64,000 nucleotides of DNA. Origin: Amborella trichopoda (taxonomy: Eukaryota > Streptophyta > Magnoliopsida > Amborellales > Amborellaceae). The stretch covers positions 1,003,941 through 1,067,940 of the forward strand of contig NW_006496807.1 of the NCBI RefSeq assembly GCF_000471905.2, given 5' to 3'. Numbering within the stretch: position 1 is the stretch's first letter; each line of letters begins with the position of its first letter. The position numbers and the translations under genes are program-made. The notes below the pieces were generated by a model. That model saw nothing but the letters and a program-made list of their open reading frames with translations, did not search any database and was not told the DNA's origin. Shown one piece after another: positions 1 through 11,714 of the stretch.

Positions 1-354
1 ACAAATGCAGAGGTTAATGAAAGGGTGGGCAGCAGCAGGAAATCAACTGTGCAGATAGAAAGACCCTACCCTTATGGTTATCAGTCGAAGATTGGAGTCT
101 TTCACTTCACAAAGATTATATAAACTGCGCCCCTAATCAAGAGATGGGTTCACAATTCTTTTTTGGGTACAGATCTTATTTGTATGCTCTAAGTACTAGA
201 CATTTATGAGTGATAGTAAAATAGTGAGAGAAGAGTGATTGTAATAGGCAGAAGAGAGAGAAAGATTTGTTCCATATACCCATTTGAGACCCATTCTCAA
301 AGAAGGAAACAAACATAAAAGTGACATCCTTGCCGTAGATCAGATATATGAGCT
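1..354. other. Flanking non-coding sequence
   Basis: No convincing coding region, RNA gene or repeat boundary is visible here. There is a short purine-rich stretch near 225-265. The sequence leads into an LTR-like segment. Confidence 0.4.
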
Positions 355-883
355 GATGTCCCTTTGATGTTATTTCCCTTATTTGTTATGTCTGTATATT
401 TCCCTTATTTGATATATTTGTATAGCTTCCTTCTTAGAAATGCATGTATAGGTCTCAAGCCTAGAATCAAGGGTAATTGGCCTTATTTATTTTATTTGGT
501 CGATGTAAATTGTAACAGGGGATTAAACCCCTAGAACTATATTGTTCCCAGTAATACATGTATAAAAAAACCATGTATTTCGGTCATATGAACATGTGTG
601 CGCCAATTTGACCCTAAATATGATGTTCTCTAGTAAAGAAATTAATTAGAGTCCATGTTTGTTTTAAAGATCTTAAGATACCCATCTTTTTAAGCATTCA
701 CTTTTTAGAGCGTCAAAATCTCAGGTAAATCCATTGGGGGAATAGTTCACCATTCATCTCTAGGTGGGTCAAGAAAAAATAGAAGTTCTCTCTCTCTCTC
801 TCGGATATACCTTCGGTCAAAATCTCTCTTTGATATTCTCATTAACTTATTACCGTGACGAGCAACCCCTTGTGTTGTTACAC
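355..883 (+). repeat. Candidate LTR of Gypsy-1
   Basis: This segment opens with TGATGTCCCTTTGATG and can be closed at a TTGTTACA, so it has TG...CA ends. It has the AT-rich composition and termination-like motifs (around 535-575) usual in plant LTRs, plus a short CT microsatellite at 788-803. No second copy lies in the window and no standard primer-binding site follows it, so the boundaries are a guess. It could equally be unrelated intergenic sequence. Confidence 0.22.
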
Positions 884-1344
884 AGGTCGTCAAAGGTGAC
901 CATGGTTGCAGTCGACTTCTCCACATCGACGGACTAGGCTGCTTGCGTTGAAACCATGGCTATCCCCTGCCTTACAGAATAAAGGGCTGCAACATCCAAG
1001 TTTAAGCCATGATCATCAAAGGCTGGAACCATGCATAAATCTCGGCACCAAGTGGCTCTAGTCCTAGGCAGTAGGCCATCGTGGGTAGTCCTTACCTACC
1101 CCAACAAAAGCCAAAGACGGACGATCAATGACTGTGCTGTGGCTAAGAGCGTCCCAGAGCAGACGTGGTCACCACGTCTCATGAAGTCTACTGCCCCTGT
1201 GTGCAGGAAGGATGTCCGTAAAACCCCTGCAAGGATCAGATCAAGGCCATCGGCTTCTAAGCCCTTCGACTCTCCTCCGTTAGGGTCCCAATTTTTGCCT
1301 TTGATCATACGGGTTCTGCACTCGACTATTTGTGTTGATCATTG
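884..1344. other. Non-coding leader-like region
   Basis: A moderately GC-rich stretch between the LTR-like segment and the 120-bp tandem array. Short open frames exist on both strands, but none resembles a known protein. If Gypsy-1 is read as one unit, this would be part of its long untranslated leader, which then continues after the Copia insertion. Confidence 0.35.
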
Positions 1345-1457
1345 ACCGATGGTTAGCCATCCTCACGATGTTAACTCAACCGGCTCGCAACGTTTTACCC
1401 ATTCACCAGTTGTTGAACATCTTTACGACATCCACCTGCTCGGTTCCAAGTATCCTT
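1345..1457 (+). repeat. 120-bp tandem repeat, outer copy
   Basis: One unit of the repeat array that resumes at 7892. It shares GGTTAGCCATCCTCACGATG, AACTCAACCGGCTCG and CATCCACCTGCTCGGT with the downstream units. It was cut off from the array by the Copia insertion and ends in the 5-bp target site TCCTT (1453-1457). Confidence 0.85.
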
Positions 1458-1841
1458 TGTTGGACTTTTGATGGGAAATGATAAAGCACAAAAGCTCCCA
1501 GGATTATTGGTAGTGTCGCGAGATTAGGAATCATAGAGATCAGGCCCTTTCCCAGAACAATGAGAACTCAAAATTAATTCTCTGGGCAACCTCTGCATGA
1601 CCATGAAACCCTTCTTAAAGAGGGATGGGAGGAGGCCATTCTCCAATTTCGACTTTCCTCATGAAATCTCTGAGAAACATGGTCCTGTAATCCTGGGAGG
1701 TGGGTGGTTATTTTTTACCTGTTAGATAATGACACACTCTCTCTCTAAAAACCCTCCCTATTTTAGTGATAAGCATAAACTTTTTGATAAGATAAAGAGA
1801 GAAATATTTGAGGGCCCCATGGCCACCCATATGTGCCAACA
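1458..1841 (-). repeat. Copia LTR (3' LTR in element orientation)
   Basis: This 384-bp LTR with TG...CA ends aligns along its whole length with 7511-7891. It contains runs of CTCTCT near 1738-1746. Because the element lies on the minus strand, this copy is downstream of pol. Confidence 0.93.
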
Positions 1842-1854
1842 TTCTCCCACTTGG
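1842..1854 (-). other. Copia polypurine tract
   Basis: On the minus strand this reads CCAAGTGGGAGAA, directly next to the 3' LTR. AAGTGGGAGA-type tracts prime plus-strand DNA synthesis in many plant Copia elements, and the position fits exactly. Confidence 0.85.
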
Positions 1855-2027
1855 CCATGAGGCCAGGTATATTCAAACAATATCTTTGTTATTAGGCTTT
1901 TCATGCTAGTGTGGTTATATATCTCATAACAAAAAATATCTAAAGTCATGTTATGAGTTTTCACGCTAATACGGCTTTTTATCTTATGACCAAGATATCA
2001 AAAATATCTCATTTGGGAGTTCTTGAC

Positions 2028-4960
2028 TTAAATATTTTTAAGTCCCATCAAAGCTATATGCTTTGATAATATTTCTGCATTCAATCCCTTTTTTAAAAGG
2101 TCTGCAATCATATCTAAAGATGGAAAATAACTTACAGTGTATCTCATTCTTTTCAATAATATCGTAAATGTAATGATAATCAATTTTAATGTGTTTACCT
2201 TTGGAACTCTAAGCTCCATTTCTAATTGATGAGAAAGCTACCTGATTATCACAAAAAATTTTAACAAGTCCGTCGGCTATGTACAGCTTTAAATAATTTA
2301 TGAAGTGTTTAATCAAGACGACATGAGTTGTAGCAATGCTACAAGCAATATATTTGGCTTCCATAGTATACCGAGCTACACAACCTTGTTTCTTGCTAGA
2401 CCAAGAAACACAACCACCTCAAAAGAGGAATACAAATCCTGAGGTTCATTTTCTATCATCTGGATCTTCTGCAAAGTCTGTACCAAAGTACCGAGTAACC
2501 TCTAAGTTATCAACTTGGAAGCACAACTTGTAATTTTTAGTTTTCTAAATATATCCGAGTATCCTTTTTACGCCTTGCCGATGAGCCATCCCAGGATTAC
2601 TTTGAAATCTACTTATAAGACCATATGCATGACTCAAATCAGGTCTTGTACACAACATGACATAATTTATACATCCTACAGCTTGAGTATGTGGAATTAT
2701 TTTCATTTCAGCTTTGTCTCCATCATTTAATGGACAAATTTTCTTTGATAATTTCAAGAATTTACAAATATGCGTATTATGGGCTTGCAATTTTCCATCT
2801 TAAATCTCTTTAAAATACTTTCTAAATATTTTTTTTGAGATAAACGTAGAAGTTTTGAACTTCTATCTCTTGTTATCTTAATGCTCAATACATGTGAGGC
2901 TTCTCTCATATCTTTCGTCTCAAAATGAGAACTTAGCCATGATTTGGTATAGTTAATCATGCCAATATCATTACCGACTATCAAAATATCATCTACATAT
3001 AGTGACAATATAACAAAAGTGCTCCCACTATTCTAGACATATACACAATAGTCTGACTTATTGGTTATATAACCAATCTCAGTGATTGCATTATGAAAAG
3101 TAAAGTACCACTGCCTAGAAGACTATTTTAGATCATATAAAGATTTATTAAGTTTGTATACTTTGTCTTCTTACTCTTTAAGTACATATCCTTTTGATAT
3201 CCATATAAAAGAATTCTAGATCATAATATGCAACTAATGCTAGGATGATCCTAATAAATGAAAATTTTACTACAAGAGAATAAGTCTCTACATAATCTAT
3301 GCCCTCCCTTTGGGTAAATCCGTTAGTTACTAACCTAGATTTGTATTATCAATGGATCCATTTGCATTAAGCTTTTCTTTAAGGCCCATTGCAATCGATG
3401 GCTTTTCTATCTTTAGGGAGGTCAACCAACTCTTAAACTTGATTTCTTTTAATAGAATCAACTTCATCATCTATAGCTTGAGTCCACTCAGCTGAGTCAT
3501 ATGAGCTAATAACTTCGTTGTAGTTTCGAGGTTCATCTATTGTATTCTCACTCATTGAAGAATAATTGTTTTCATTCATAAATATATAAAATTCTTCTAT
3601 AGTCGTAGGTGGGGCTCTAGTTCTTTGAGGCTTGTCAGGTATACTTAATTCAATTGAATCATTCTCATAAAATGTAGAGGGAGTTTGAGAAACAGAATAT
3701 TCCAGACCCTTATTTTTATCAATTTCATGTAAGTTAATAAGCTTATTTAAGATATTTTCATCATCTATATTTTTTAAGAAATGAGCATTATGACTCTCTA
3801 CTAATGATCTAGTATCATGGTTATAGAATCTATATCCATTAGAATTTTTTGAATAACCTATAAAAGAGAATTTTATAGTTTTACTTTGTCTATTTTGTGG
3901 TGGTATAAGCACATGTGCCCAAGAACTCCAAACTTTATAAATAGTAAGGTCAGGTTTCCTACTTGTCAATAATTCATATGGAGTCAAGTCTATAAATTTA
4001 GTTGGAACATGATTAATAATATATATTGCAGTGTTGAGAGCCTCACGCCAAAATTGAGGTGATAAATTTGAATGGCTCATCATAGACCTAACCATATCCA
4101 TTAGTTTTCTGTTTATTATTTCACCTACATCATTTTGTTATGGTGTATATGGAATGGTTGTTTCATGAATTATACCATGCTCTTTCCAAAATTTGATAAA
4201 TAAGGCCGAACAATATTCACCTCCCCTATTTGTTTGAAGAATTTTAAAATGTCTACCTAACTGATTTTCAACTTTAGCTTTATATTCTTTAAAAGTTTCT
4301 AATGCATTTGATTTTTTACTAATTAGGTATACATATCCATAACGTGAATAGTCATCTATATGAAATATTCCATACCTCTATGTGTTTTTACATTTAATGG
4401 GTTACATATATCAGAGTGAACAATACTAAGTAGTTCACTAGACCTTTTCCCTTTAGGGAAGTTTTTTTTAGTTAATTTACCAGAAATACATGGCTCGCAT
4501 GTTTTGAACACAATTTCTCTTAAATTGGGGAGCAAACCTCTTTTAACCATTTGATTCATTCAATCTTTATTTATAAACATAAAAGCATCAAAAGAGGCAA
4601 CAAAATAACTAGAAGATGACGAGCTTTCATTAATATTTAGTTAGTACAACTTGTCAACTTTAGTACCATATACCAATGCTCTAGAATGCTTCCCAATGGT
4701 GATCCGATCAGATCTGAATCTTATTTCATAACCCTTGTCGTCTACCCTAGGAATATAAATCAAATTACGCATCATATTGGGCGCATACAAAGTATCTGCC
4801 AATAGCAGATTTGTTTCTCCTGGTAAACACAGCTTGAAAGTACCGACATCAAGTACATCACAACATGTATCATTTTTCATATAAATCTACTGGTTTACTG
4901 GCTACAATCTCCTTCAACTCTGTGAATCTGTCATCGGTCCTTGAAAGGTATCGAGTGGAG
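2028..4960 (-). pseudogene. pol: Copia pol: protease, integrase, RT, RNase H
   Basis: In element order, a protease-like start with a DSAST motif (DSGAT is usual) lies near 4950. It is followed by the LYAPNMMRNL / DDKGYEI block before integrase (4880-4641), then integrase with CEPCISGK and HSDICNPL (4559-4356), and the integrase tail with SPQFWREALNTAIYIINHVP (4101-3900). RT includes EGIDYVETYS and the catalytic YVDD in LYVDDILIVGND (about 3010-2960). RNase H ends in MIADLLKKGL and HIALMGL (about 2110-2030). Several stop codons and frame changes separate these blocks. Copia family assignment is secure because integrase precedes RT. I did not settle the lineage. Confidence 0.88.
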
Positions 4961-5095
4961 GCTGAGTCGACCCATCTTGGTTGGTAATTATTGATTCTAG
5001 GACTACGCAAATCAAGTCTTTTCTTTTATTTTAATTATTTCGATCAGGGTTTTTTTTTTTTTCCTATATTTGTTTTTCAGCTTAAGACCGTTAAA

Positions 5096-5843
5096 CTAGA
5101 TACGTCCAATTTTCTTACAATAAAAACAGGTATTCTCAACCTTATTCTTTTGATTTTTAAAATTTCTCCCCTTTCCCTTATACCTATTATTATTTTTATT
5201 ATTGTAAGGTTTCTTGGGAATCTGAGACGATGAACTTTGGATAAAATGGCGCTCTTTAGACTTCTTCCTCTCTTCTCTCAGCTTCAATACTGATGTGCTT
5301 GGAAAGATTCAACGTAGTTATCCCTTGTGCAGAGTGGTTCAAAGAAATTACAACGAACTCCCAAGATGGAGGGAGTCTGTTTAGGTCAATAAACACTTGC
5401 ATGTGATCAGGGACTGGATTCTCGGCTGCAGCATGGTCCTTTGCGAGAACTATCATTTTATTGACATGCTCGGTCATTGAGTTTGATTTTTTCATTATGC
5501 AAGAATTGTATTTTTCTAACAACAATTGCACATGGGTCTCAGATGTAGTTCCATACTTTTTAGATAGGGCACCCATCATACTTTGAGCTATGGTGTAATC
5601 CTCAAATACTCTAATTAAATCATCTTCTATAAAGCTTAATATAGTAATCCTAGCTACTTTATCATCTTCTAACCATTTGTCAAGTCACCTTCTAGCTTGA
5701 CCATTGGCATTAGCCTCTAAAACTGGTGGTTCTGTATCTAGGACATAATATACCATATCTTGGAAAAGAATATATCCAAGTTTTCTTTTTCACATAGAAA
5801 AATCGGCCCCATTGAGTTTTTCAAGTTTAGATAGTTCTGACAT
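5096..5843 (-). pseudogene. gag: Copia gag (capsid and nucleocapsid)
   Basis: The reading frame starts at an ATG at 5843 (MSELSKLEKLNGADFS), as in many Copia gags. It continues through a capsid-like region with DHMQVFIDLNRLPPSWE (near 5390) to a broken zinc knuckle, CFYCKKIGRI, at the end. The knuckle normally has a histidine where R is seen. An in-frame stop follows the first 17 codons and others occur later. Gag packages the element RNA into particles. This copy cannot make a full protein. Confidence 0.8.
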
Positions 5844-7497
5844 GACTAGCCTAGATGTTGTTTTTAATTTTTTTTAGATAAGACTTAAAAGTTCAAAAAA
5901 ATTAATTGTGTTTAAAAAAGGGTTGTCTGCTAGCTAAATCAATAGGTTTGCCGACTCTTAGTGAGCTGCAACCTCAAAAAAAAATTCTTAAATTGTTTAT
6001 GTTTGCACTGCTGTGATGCAACAAAGATTAATAAAGTAAGGCAACAAACTACTTCATGTCAAATCTTGTATAAGAATAATTTTCACAAATATGTGAATAT
6101 GTTTTAGCACAAGAAAGAGTGTCTACAATGATATTTGAAATTTTCAATAAAAATATGGCATCACTAAAATGAATTCACAAAGTCAAGGTCATGAAATTTT
6201 ATTACTTAAAGAGATCAAAACATAGGATGCAATGCAATGGCAATTATTATTCAAATAGAATATGTATAAATATCCCTTAATTATAGTCCAAGCATAAAAA
6301 AAAAATATAACAGTAGAAAATTAAATTATCGACAACAGTTATATATCTCTTTGTCTCTCTCTAAAATTGCAGCAATAATACCGTGTCTGTTTAAAATATG
6401 AGTTTTGACTCTCCCTCTCTAAAAATTCAGCAGCACAAACAATTTAGGGGGTTCATTAATTTCTGTTGCAAAGCATGGATCTACTTGCTAGCTAAGAAAT
6501 TTTCTATTAAAGTTGAGTCAGGCGCACAACAGGATACAAGAGACAAAATAAATAAATGACGCAGGATCTCTTGATATTGAGCAAATATAGTAGGCCAAAA
6601 CAACAGTCAACAGTGGTTCAATCTTATTAAGAAGAGCCGTATTCTACGAGCAAGATGGCAAACAAAGAATATCTTAGAGAGAGAAAAAATATTGCAATTA
6701 GGGTAGAGATTTTTTTTTTTTTATAAACCTTTTCTTCTATAAAATGGTCTTTCATTTGCTAAGAGCGAGGGAGAGAACAACTGTTTTGGAACTTATGTAT
6801 TAAGGTTAAATAGATAAGCACTAATATTATGCAAGAGATAACTTTATTGTGCTTCCTAAAAAGTAGATAAGCACTAAGTTTTGCAATGGGTAGAAGATAT
6901 GACATGACTAATAGTTGTCAAGATAAATATACTAACAATATGCACGGGTAGAAAATATGCTTCTCACAAAGTTTTACAAGAGATAAATCTATGCGGGAGA
7001 TGGACGCTCTGTAGCCGATGATGGTTTAACAAAGACTAAAACCATATTTCAGTGAATTTTAGTGAAATTGACAAGATTTCTATGAAATTTTCAATGAATA
7101 AAGTTGCATTGTGAACAAATAGTCTCGCTGAGCTGTCAATAGTGACTTCTATTGAAAGAGTTCGCCTCAAAAAAAAAATATTGGTTACATAGTAGCACGC
7201 TGAAAAAAAAAAAAGAAAAAAAAAAGTCTAGTATTACAAAAAAAATGTTACCTTGATGATGAGCAAGAAATAAAAGCATAGAGAGAAAAAAAAATTCTGT
7301 GATTTGATTCTCTCTGTCTTTGCGCAATTACATTGCAAAGTTAGATAAAAAAAAAAACATAATCGATGAGCACGAATTAAACAAGAAAATAATATAAAAA
7401 AAGCAAAGATCAGATAAAAATAAATAAATAAATAAATAATGGAACTTGAGAGCAAGGATAAAAAATAATAATTAAACAAATATAAATAATGGAACTT
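5844..7497 (-). other. Copia untranslated leader
   Basis: About 1.65 kb between the primer-binding site and the gag start. It is AT-rich with long A and T runs (6705-6722, 7168-7255, 7340-7450) and no protein-like frame. It is longer than the leader of most compact Copia elements, which suggests it has picked up extra sequence. Confidence 0.6.
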
Positions 7498-7510
7498 GCT
7501 CTGATACGAA
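7498..7510 (-). other. Copia primer-binding site
   Basis: Directly inside the 5' LTR, the minus strand reads TTCGTATCAGAGC. It matches the TATCAGAGC core of the initiator-methionine-tRNA-type site of plant Copia elements. The usual GGTATC start has become CGTATC. Confidence 0.8.
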
Positions 7511-7891
7511 TGTTGGACTTTTTACGGGAAGTGATAAAATACCAAAGCTCCCAGGATTACTGGCAGTGTCGCGAGACTAGGGATTGCAGAGATCATGCCC
7601 TTTCCCAGAACAATAAGAACTCAAAATTAATTCTCTGGTCTACCTCTCCATGACCATGAACCCTTCTTAAAGAGGGATGGGTGGAAGTCGTTCTCCAACG
7701 TTCGGCTTTCCTCTTGAAATCTCTGAGAAACTTGGTCCTATAATCCTAGGAGGTGGGTGGTTATTTTCTACCCGTTAGATAACACTTTCTCTCTCTAAGA
7801 AACCTCCCTATTTTAGTGATAAGCATAAAAATTTTGATAAGATAAGGAGAGAAATATTTGAGGGCCCCATGGCCACCCCTATGTGCCAACA
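7511..7891 (-). repeat. Copia LTR (5' LTR in element orientation)
   Basis: This 381-bp LTR is the partner of 1458-1841, with the same TGTTGGAC start and GCCAACA end. It is followed by the second target copy TCCTT at 7892-7896. The element promoter should lie here, but I could not fix a TATA box with confidence. Confidence 0.93.
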
Positions 7892-8545
7892 TCCTTATCA
7901 GCGATCGACAGTTAGCCATCCTCATGATGCTAACTCAACCGGAACGCAGCGTGTTATGCATTCACCGACTGTTGAACTTCTTCACAATGTCCATCTGCTC
8001 GGTCCCAATTATCCTTATCATCGATCGGCCTTGTGATGCTAACTCAACCGGCTCGTGACATGTTACCCATTCACCGGCTATTGAATGTCTTCACGATGTC
8101 CACCAGCCTGGTCTCAAGGATCGTTATCATCGACCAACAGTTAGCTATCCTCATGATGCTAACTCAACCGGCTCGCGACATGTTACCCATTCACCAGATG
8201 TTGAATGTCTTCGCGACGTCCACCTGCCCAGTCCCAAGTATCCTTATCATCGATCGGAGGTTATACATCCTCACGATGCTAACTCAACCGGCTGGCGACG
8301 TATTACCCATTTACTGGCTCTTGAACATCTTCACGATGTTCAACTGCCCGATCCCAAGTATCCTCATCACCGACTGGCAGTTAGCCATCCTCGTGGCGCT
8401 AACTCAACTGGCTCGTGACGTATTACCCATTCACTGGTTGTTGAATGTCTTTGCGACATCCACCTGCTCGGTCCCAAGTATTCTCATCATCGACCGGCCG
8501 TTAGCCATCCTCGAGATGCTATCCTGCTCGGTTCATATGCTCATC
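7892..8545 (+). repeat. 120-bp tandem repeat array
   Basis: About five and a half units in head-to-tail order, one shortened by about 11 bp. The anchor GCTAACTCAACCGG recurs near 7929, 8038, 8158, 8278 and 8398, giving a period of 120 bp. Because 120 divides by three, one frame stays open across several units (8033-8578) as a 40-residue repeat. I regard that as a by-product of the period and not as a protein. The array ends just upstream of Gypsy-1 gag. Confidence 0.88.
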
Positions 8546-8711
8546 ACACGTTGGCGGTTAAGTGTTTCCGCAACCTAGACTTTCGCAACTTGGTGCAAAG
8601 TGATTGTGAGCCTCCTCATATCCCCTAAGGCCCAAACAAGGAAGAACATGCAAGCTCAAAAGTTGCATGTCAAGGCCATTCTTAAACATGCGTGTGAGGT
8701 CCTCGACTGAT

Positions 8712-9800
8712 ATGTTTGTGAAAAAGCCCAAATGGCCAACCAATCAAACGATCGTTCGATGGCTGAGGTGTGGTCGGGATTCATGAACATGAAGCCTAAA
8801 CCACTATGGAATAAGAGCACACACGATTTGGGGGACGATCTCGCTGAACTGTGGCCGTGTAATGTGACAGGGATGATCTCCAATATGGAGGAAAAACCCA
8901 TGGGAGACAAGATCACTCTTGGGTTTGATGATATATCATCTCCTTCATCTAATGAAGGACCTCCGCCCATTAAGCCTCCAACAAAGAAAGCAAACAAGTG
9001 CCAACAAGTTGTCACCATGTTACCCGCATCATTGCTAAGGTACAAAAGGCTTCATCCGTGCCCATGGACATTCCGGCTCTTCCCTTCGAGTTGCTAGAAT
9101 CTGATGTGCCGGTCTCAGATAGTGAATCCACTGGACCATCTGAGCAACAACTCATTGCAAATGCTATGGAGGGTGGAGGGGGAAATAGTCGAGTCTGCGG
9201 AGATGGCGCACCTGAGGGCTATGTTAGCCCAAAGGGAAGCCGAACTTCAGACGCAGGCTGCTGAACTTGAGGCATTAAGGACAACTCGTGTAGTTGTTAC
9301 CTCAGGCAATCTTTCTGGGCAACAATCCTCAAACCCAATTATAGAAAATTGATCAACTTGAGAGCCTATGTTGCCTCCACACCTTTGTAATATTGCTTTG
9401 ACCATTGAAACGGTATGTGACTTGGTGATGAAGAACCTTCGATCATTGCATTTGCCAGGTATATAACCGATAGATACTTATCAAAAGCCGTATCTTGCAT
9501 ACATCGATGAGGTGCCCTATCCTTTGAGATATCAACGCCCCAAGTTTTTGATGTTTGATGGGCAAGGCTCCCTTCATCAACATCTGGCCGACTTTGTGGC
9601 AGTATGTGCGGACACGAACAATAATGGACCCCTCCTGATGCGACAATTTATGCAATCATTATCAGGACTAGCCTTCGTCTAGTACTCGCGGCTACCTCCT
9701 GGGACAATATTCACATGGAAACAAATGCATGAGGCATTATTAGCACAGTTCCATAGCATGGAAAGAGAGATTCATATGTCAGAACTCCTTAACATAACTG
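8712..9800 (+). pseudogene. gag: Gypsy-1 gag, 5' part
   Basis: A frame beginning MANQSNDRSMAEVWSGF (8732) runs into a helical, charged stretch (LRAMLAQREAELQTQAAELE, 9200-9275). The typical gag core follows from about 9470: YLAYIDEVPYPLRYQ, KFLMFDGQGSLHQHLADF, LPPGTIFTWKQM and ALLAQFHSMEREIHMSEL. Several frameshifts and a TAG at 9679-9681 (where tryptophan is expected) break it. The frame runs into hAT sequence at about 9,800. The element matches the plant retrotransposon gag family by position and motif order. Confidence 0.8.
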
Positions 9801-11705
9801 ATAAGGTTCCGATTCCGGTTAACACCAGTTTTAGGGTTTTAATATGTATAATAAATACTCCAAAAACAATCTGGACCAAAATCGGCTCGATTATGTACGA
9901 ACCGATTGATTTTCTATCTGACCAACCGGTTTTTTAGCTAACTAGACTGGTTAGTTTAAAAAATGCTCAAATACCGTAATAACAGCCATTATATAACCGG
10001 GACCATTATTTGTATAAGTTCCCGTTATATTATACAGAAGCCATGAGTTTTATTTGAATCATTTTTTAATCTGTTATTTCTACTTTTTCAGCATTTTTTA
10101 GGTGTTTTTCAGTAAATAATTGTCTTAAATTATTGACTTAATAGTATAAAATGAAGGATTTTAATAGAAAAGACACTGAATTTTGATTTTTTTTGGGTTT
10201 TTGTTTTTTTTTTTTAATCCACCATAGTTCATATGGCCTCGTTTTGGATTTTTTCAATCAAAATGTATGGCTTTTGTAGATAATAGAGTTAATAAGTAGA
10301 TTCTACTTCTAATTTCATTGAAAATCCTAGATTTGGAGCTCGAATTTGATTAAATAGGGCATCGACTCTATTTTTTAGAAATGAGTTGAAAAGATTCGGC
10401 ATACTTCAGATTTCTTATTCGTTTTTTGGTTTGTTATCAATAAAAACTACGGCTTTCGTAGATCATGGAGTTATTCATAAGGTTGAAATCCTAATTTCAT
10501 TGAAAATCCTAGATTTGGAGCTCGATTTTGAGAGATTAGGGCATCGACTCAGGTTTTTAGAATTGAGTTGCAAAAATTGGCCATACTCTAGATTGTCGTT
10601 TCGTTTTTGGTTTTTTATCAATTAAAATGTGGGGTTTTTGTATATCATGGAGTTAATCACAAGATTGAAGTCATTATTTCATTGAAAATCCAAGATTTGG
10701 TGTTCGATTTTGAGTGATTAGGGGAACTACTCAATTTTTCTTAACTAAGCTGAAGAAACATCCGCCAACCGCTCGATTTTGTGCTCGATTTGGTGATCGA
10801 TTATTACCATTGAGTTCACAGGTATGAATTTCATGTAACTTTTTATTTAGCATTTTTTTTAATATCATTTTTAGTTGATGGAGTATTGTTTTGCCACTTT
10901 ATTTTGCTAAAAAATAATTATGCAAAAAAGTATTTTTTAAATTTGAAACATCACACTCAAGTTTGTGTACATTATAAGTTTGTTTTACAAATTTCATCTA
11001 AATGGTCGGATTCTGATATTTTTAAATGGTGGGTTTTATTTTTAATATAAAAGATTATTTATTTTAAAAATTGTACACTGGTTATTTGCTTGGTTTTTTT
11101 CTCAACTTCATTTAATGATGATTTTTAAATGCATTACACTGGGACTCTCAATGGTTTTTTTCACGAAACTTGGATATCTACTTTTTAATTCTTGTATTAG
11201 TGGAGATATAGTGGAGACATATCTCAACAATTATTATGTTAATAGCACGACATCCAGGATCTTGATTTCTTTGGAAACAATATATCATGTATATTGATTT
11301 CGTATTCTATATCGATGAAACCTTGAAAGAAATGCACTAAGTTCGAATTTCTTAGTTGGATTAAAAGATTCTTTATGATAGATAATATGATCTCTCACTG
11401 GATAACTCCCTCAATTGAATTAATATTAAATTATAAATTCTCTCCATATTATTCATTTATTAATTGCTATAAAAAGTTGTTTCAATTTTTTTTAAGAAAA
11501 ATGTAGTAATAAGTATACACTTAATTGATGTTTTTTTTTTTTATACATATATTTTTCATTAACTTTTTTGGGTTTTTTAACCCATTTGAAAAGAAAAAAT
11601 TCCTACCAAACCAAACTGGTCCAGTTAACTGTCCGGTTAAATCGATTCCAGTTCTAATCGCTCCTAGGCCCATGTCCAGTTAATTCGATTTTACGAACAC
11701 TAGTC
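9800..11705 (+). mobile_element. hAT-family fragment inside Gypsy-1 gag
   Basis: The right end reads CGATTTTACGAACACTAG, whose reverse complement (CTAGTGTTCGTAAAATCG) closely matches the termini of the complete hAT at 53,775-59,624. The left end, AACTGATAAGGTTCCGATTC, matches that element's subterminal sequence about 45 bp in from its tip. The outermost left TIR is therefore missing, and no 8-bp target duplication can be found. No transposase is present. Inside are three copies of a roughly 180-bp repeat. I read it as a non-autonomous relative whose left edge was deleted along with part of gag. Confidence 0.75.
10215..10755 (+). repeat. Three ~180-bp direct repeats within the hAT fragment
   Basis: Three successive units share TTTCATTGAAAATCC, AGATTTGGAGCTCGA and AGGGCATCGACTC. 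Breakpoints fall near 10,215, 10,400 and 10,588. Related sequence occurs in the subterminal part of the complete hAT (around 58,820-58,860, opposite strand). Confidence 0.75.
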
Positions 11706-11714
11706 GGTCTAGAC

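Larger units (their letters stand above)
1458..7891 (-). mobile_element. Full-length Ty1/Copia LTR retrotransposon
   Basis: A complete 6,434-bp element in minus orientation. It has two LTRs (1458-1841 and 7511-7891) starting TGTTGGAC and ending GTGCCAACA, a 5-bp target duplication TCCTT (1453-1457 and 7892-7896), a primer-binding site and a polypurine tract at the expected inner LTR edges, and gag-protease-integrase-RT-RNase H in Copia order. The reading frames carry many stops and frameshifts, so it is not autonomous now. The two LTRs differ at scattered positions and by small indels, so the insertion is not recent. The target is a unit of the 120-bp array. The host repeat reads AAGTATCCTTATCATCG, and that is restored when the element and one target copy are removed. 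Confidence 0.95.

Noticed and set aside
8033..8578. A 181-codon open frame with a 40-residue repeat
   Set aside because: Follows directly from a 120-bp tandem repeat with few stops; no protein resemblance and no gene context.
8656..9045. A minus-strand open frame of 129 codons
   Set aside because: Lies antisense to the Gypsy-1 gag start and has no recognisable motif.
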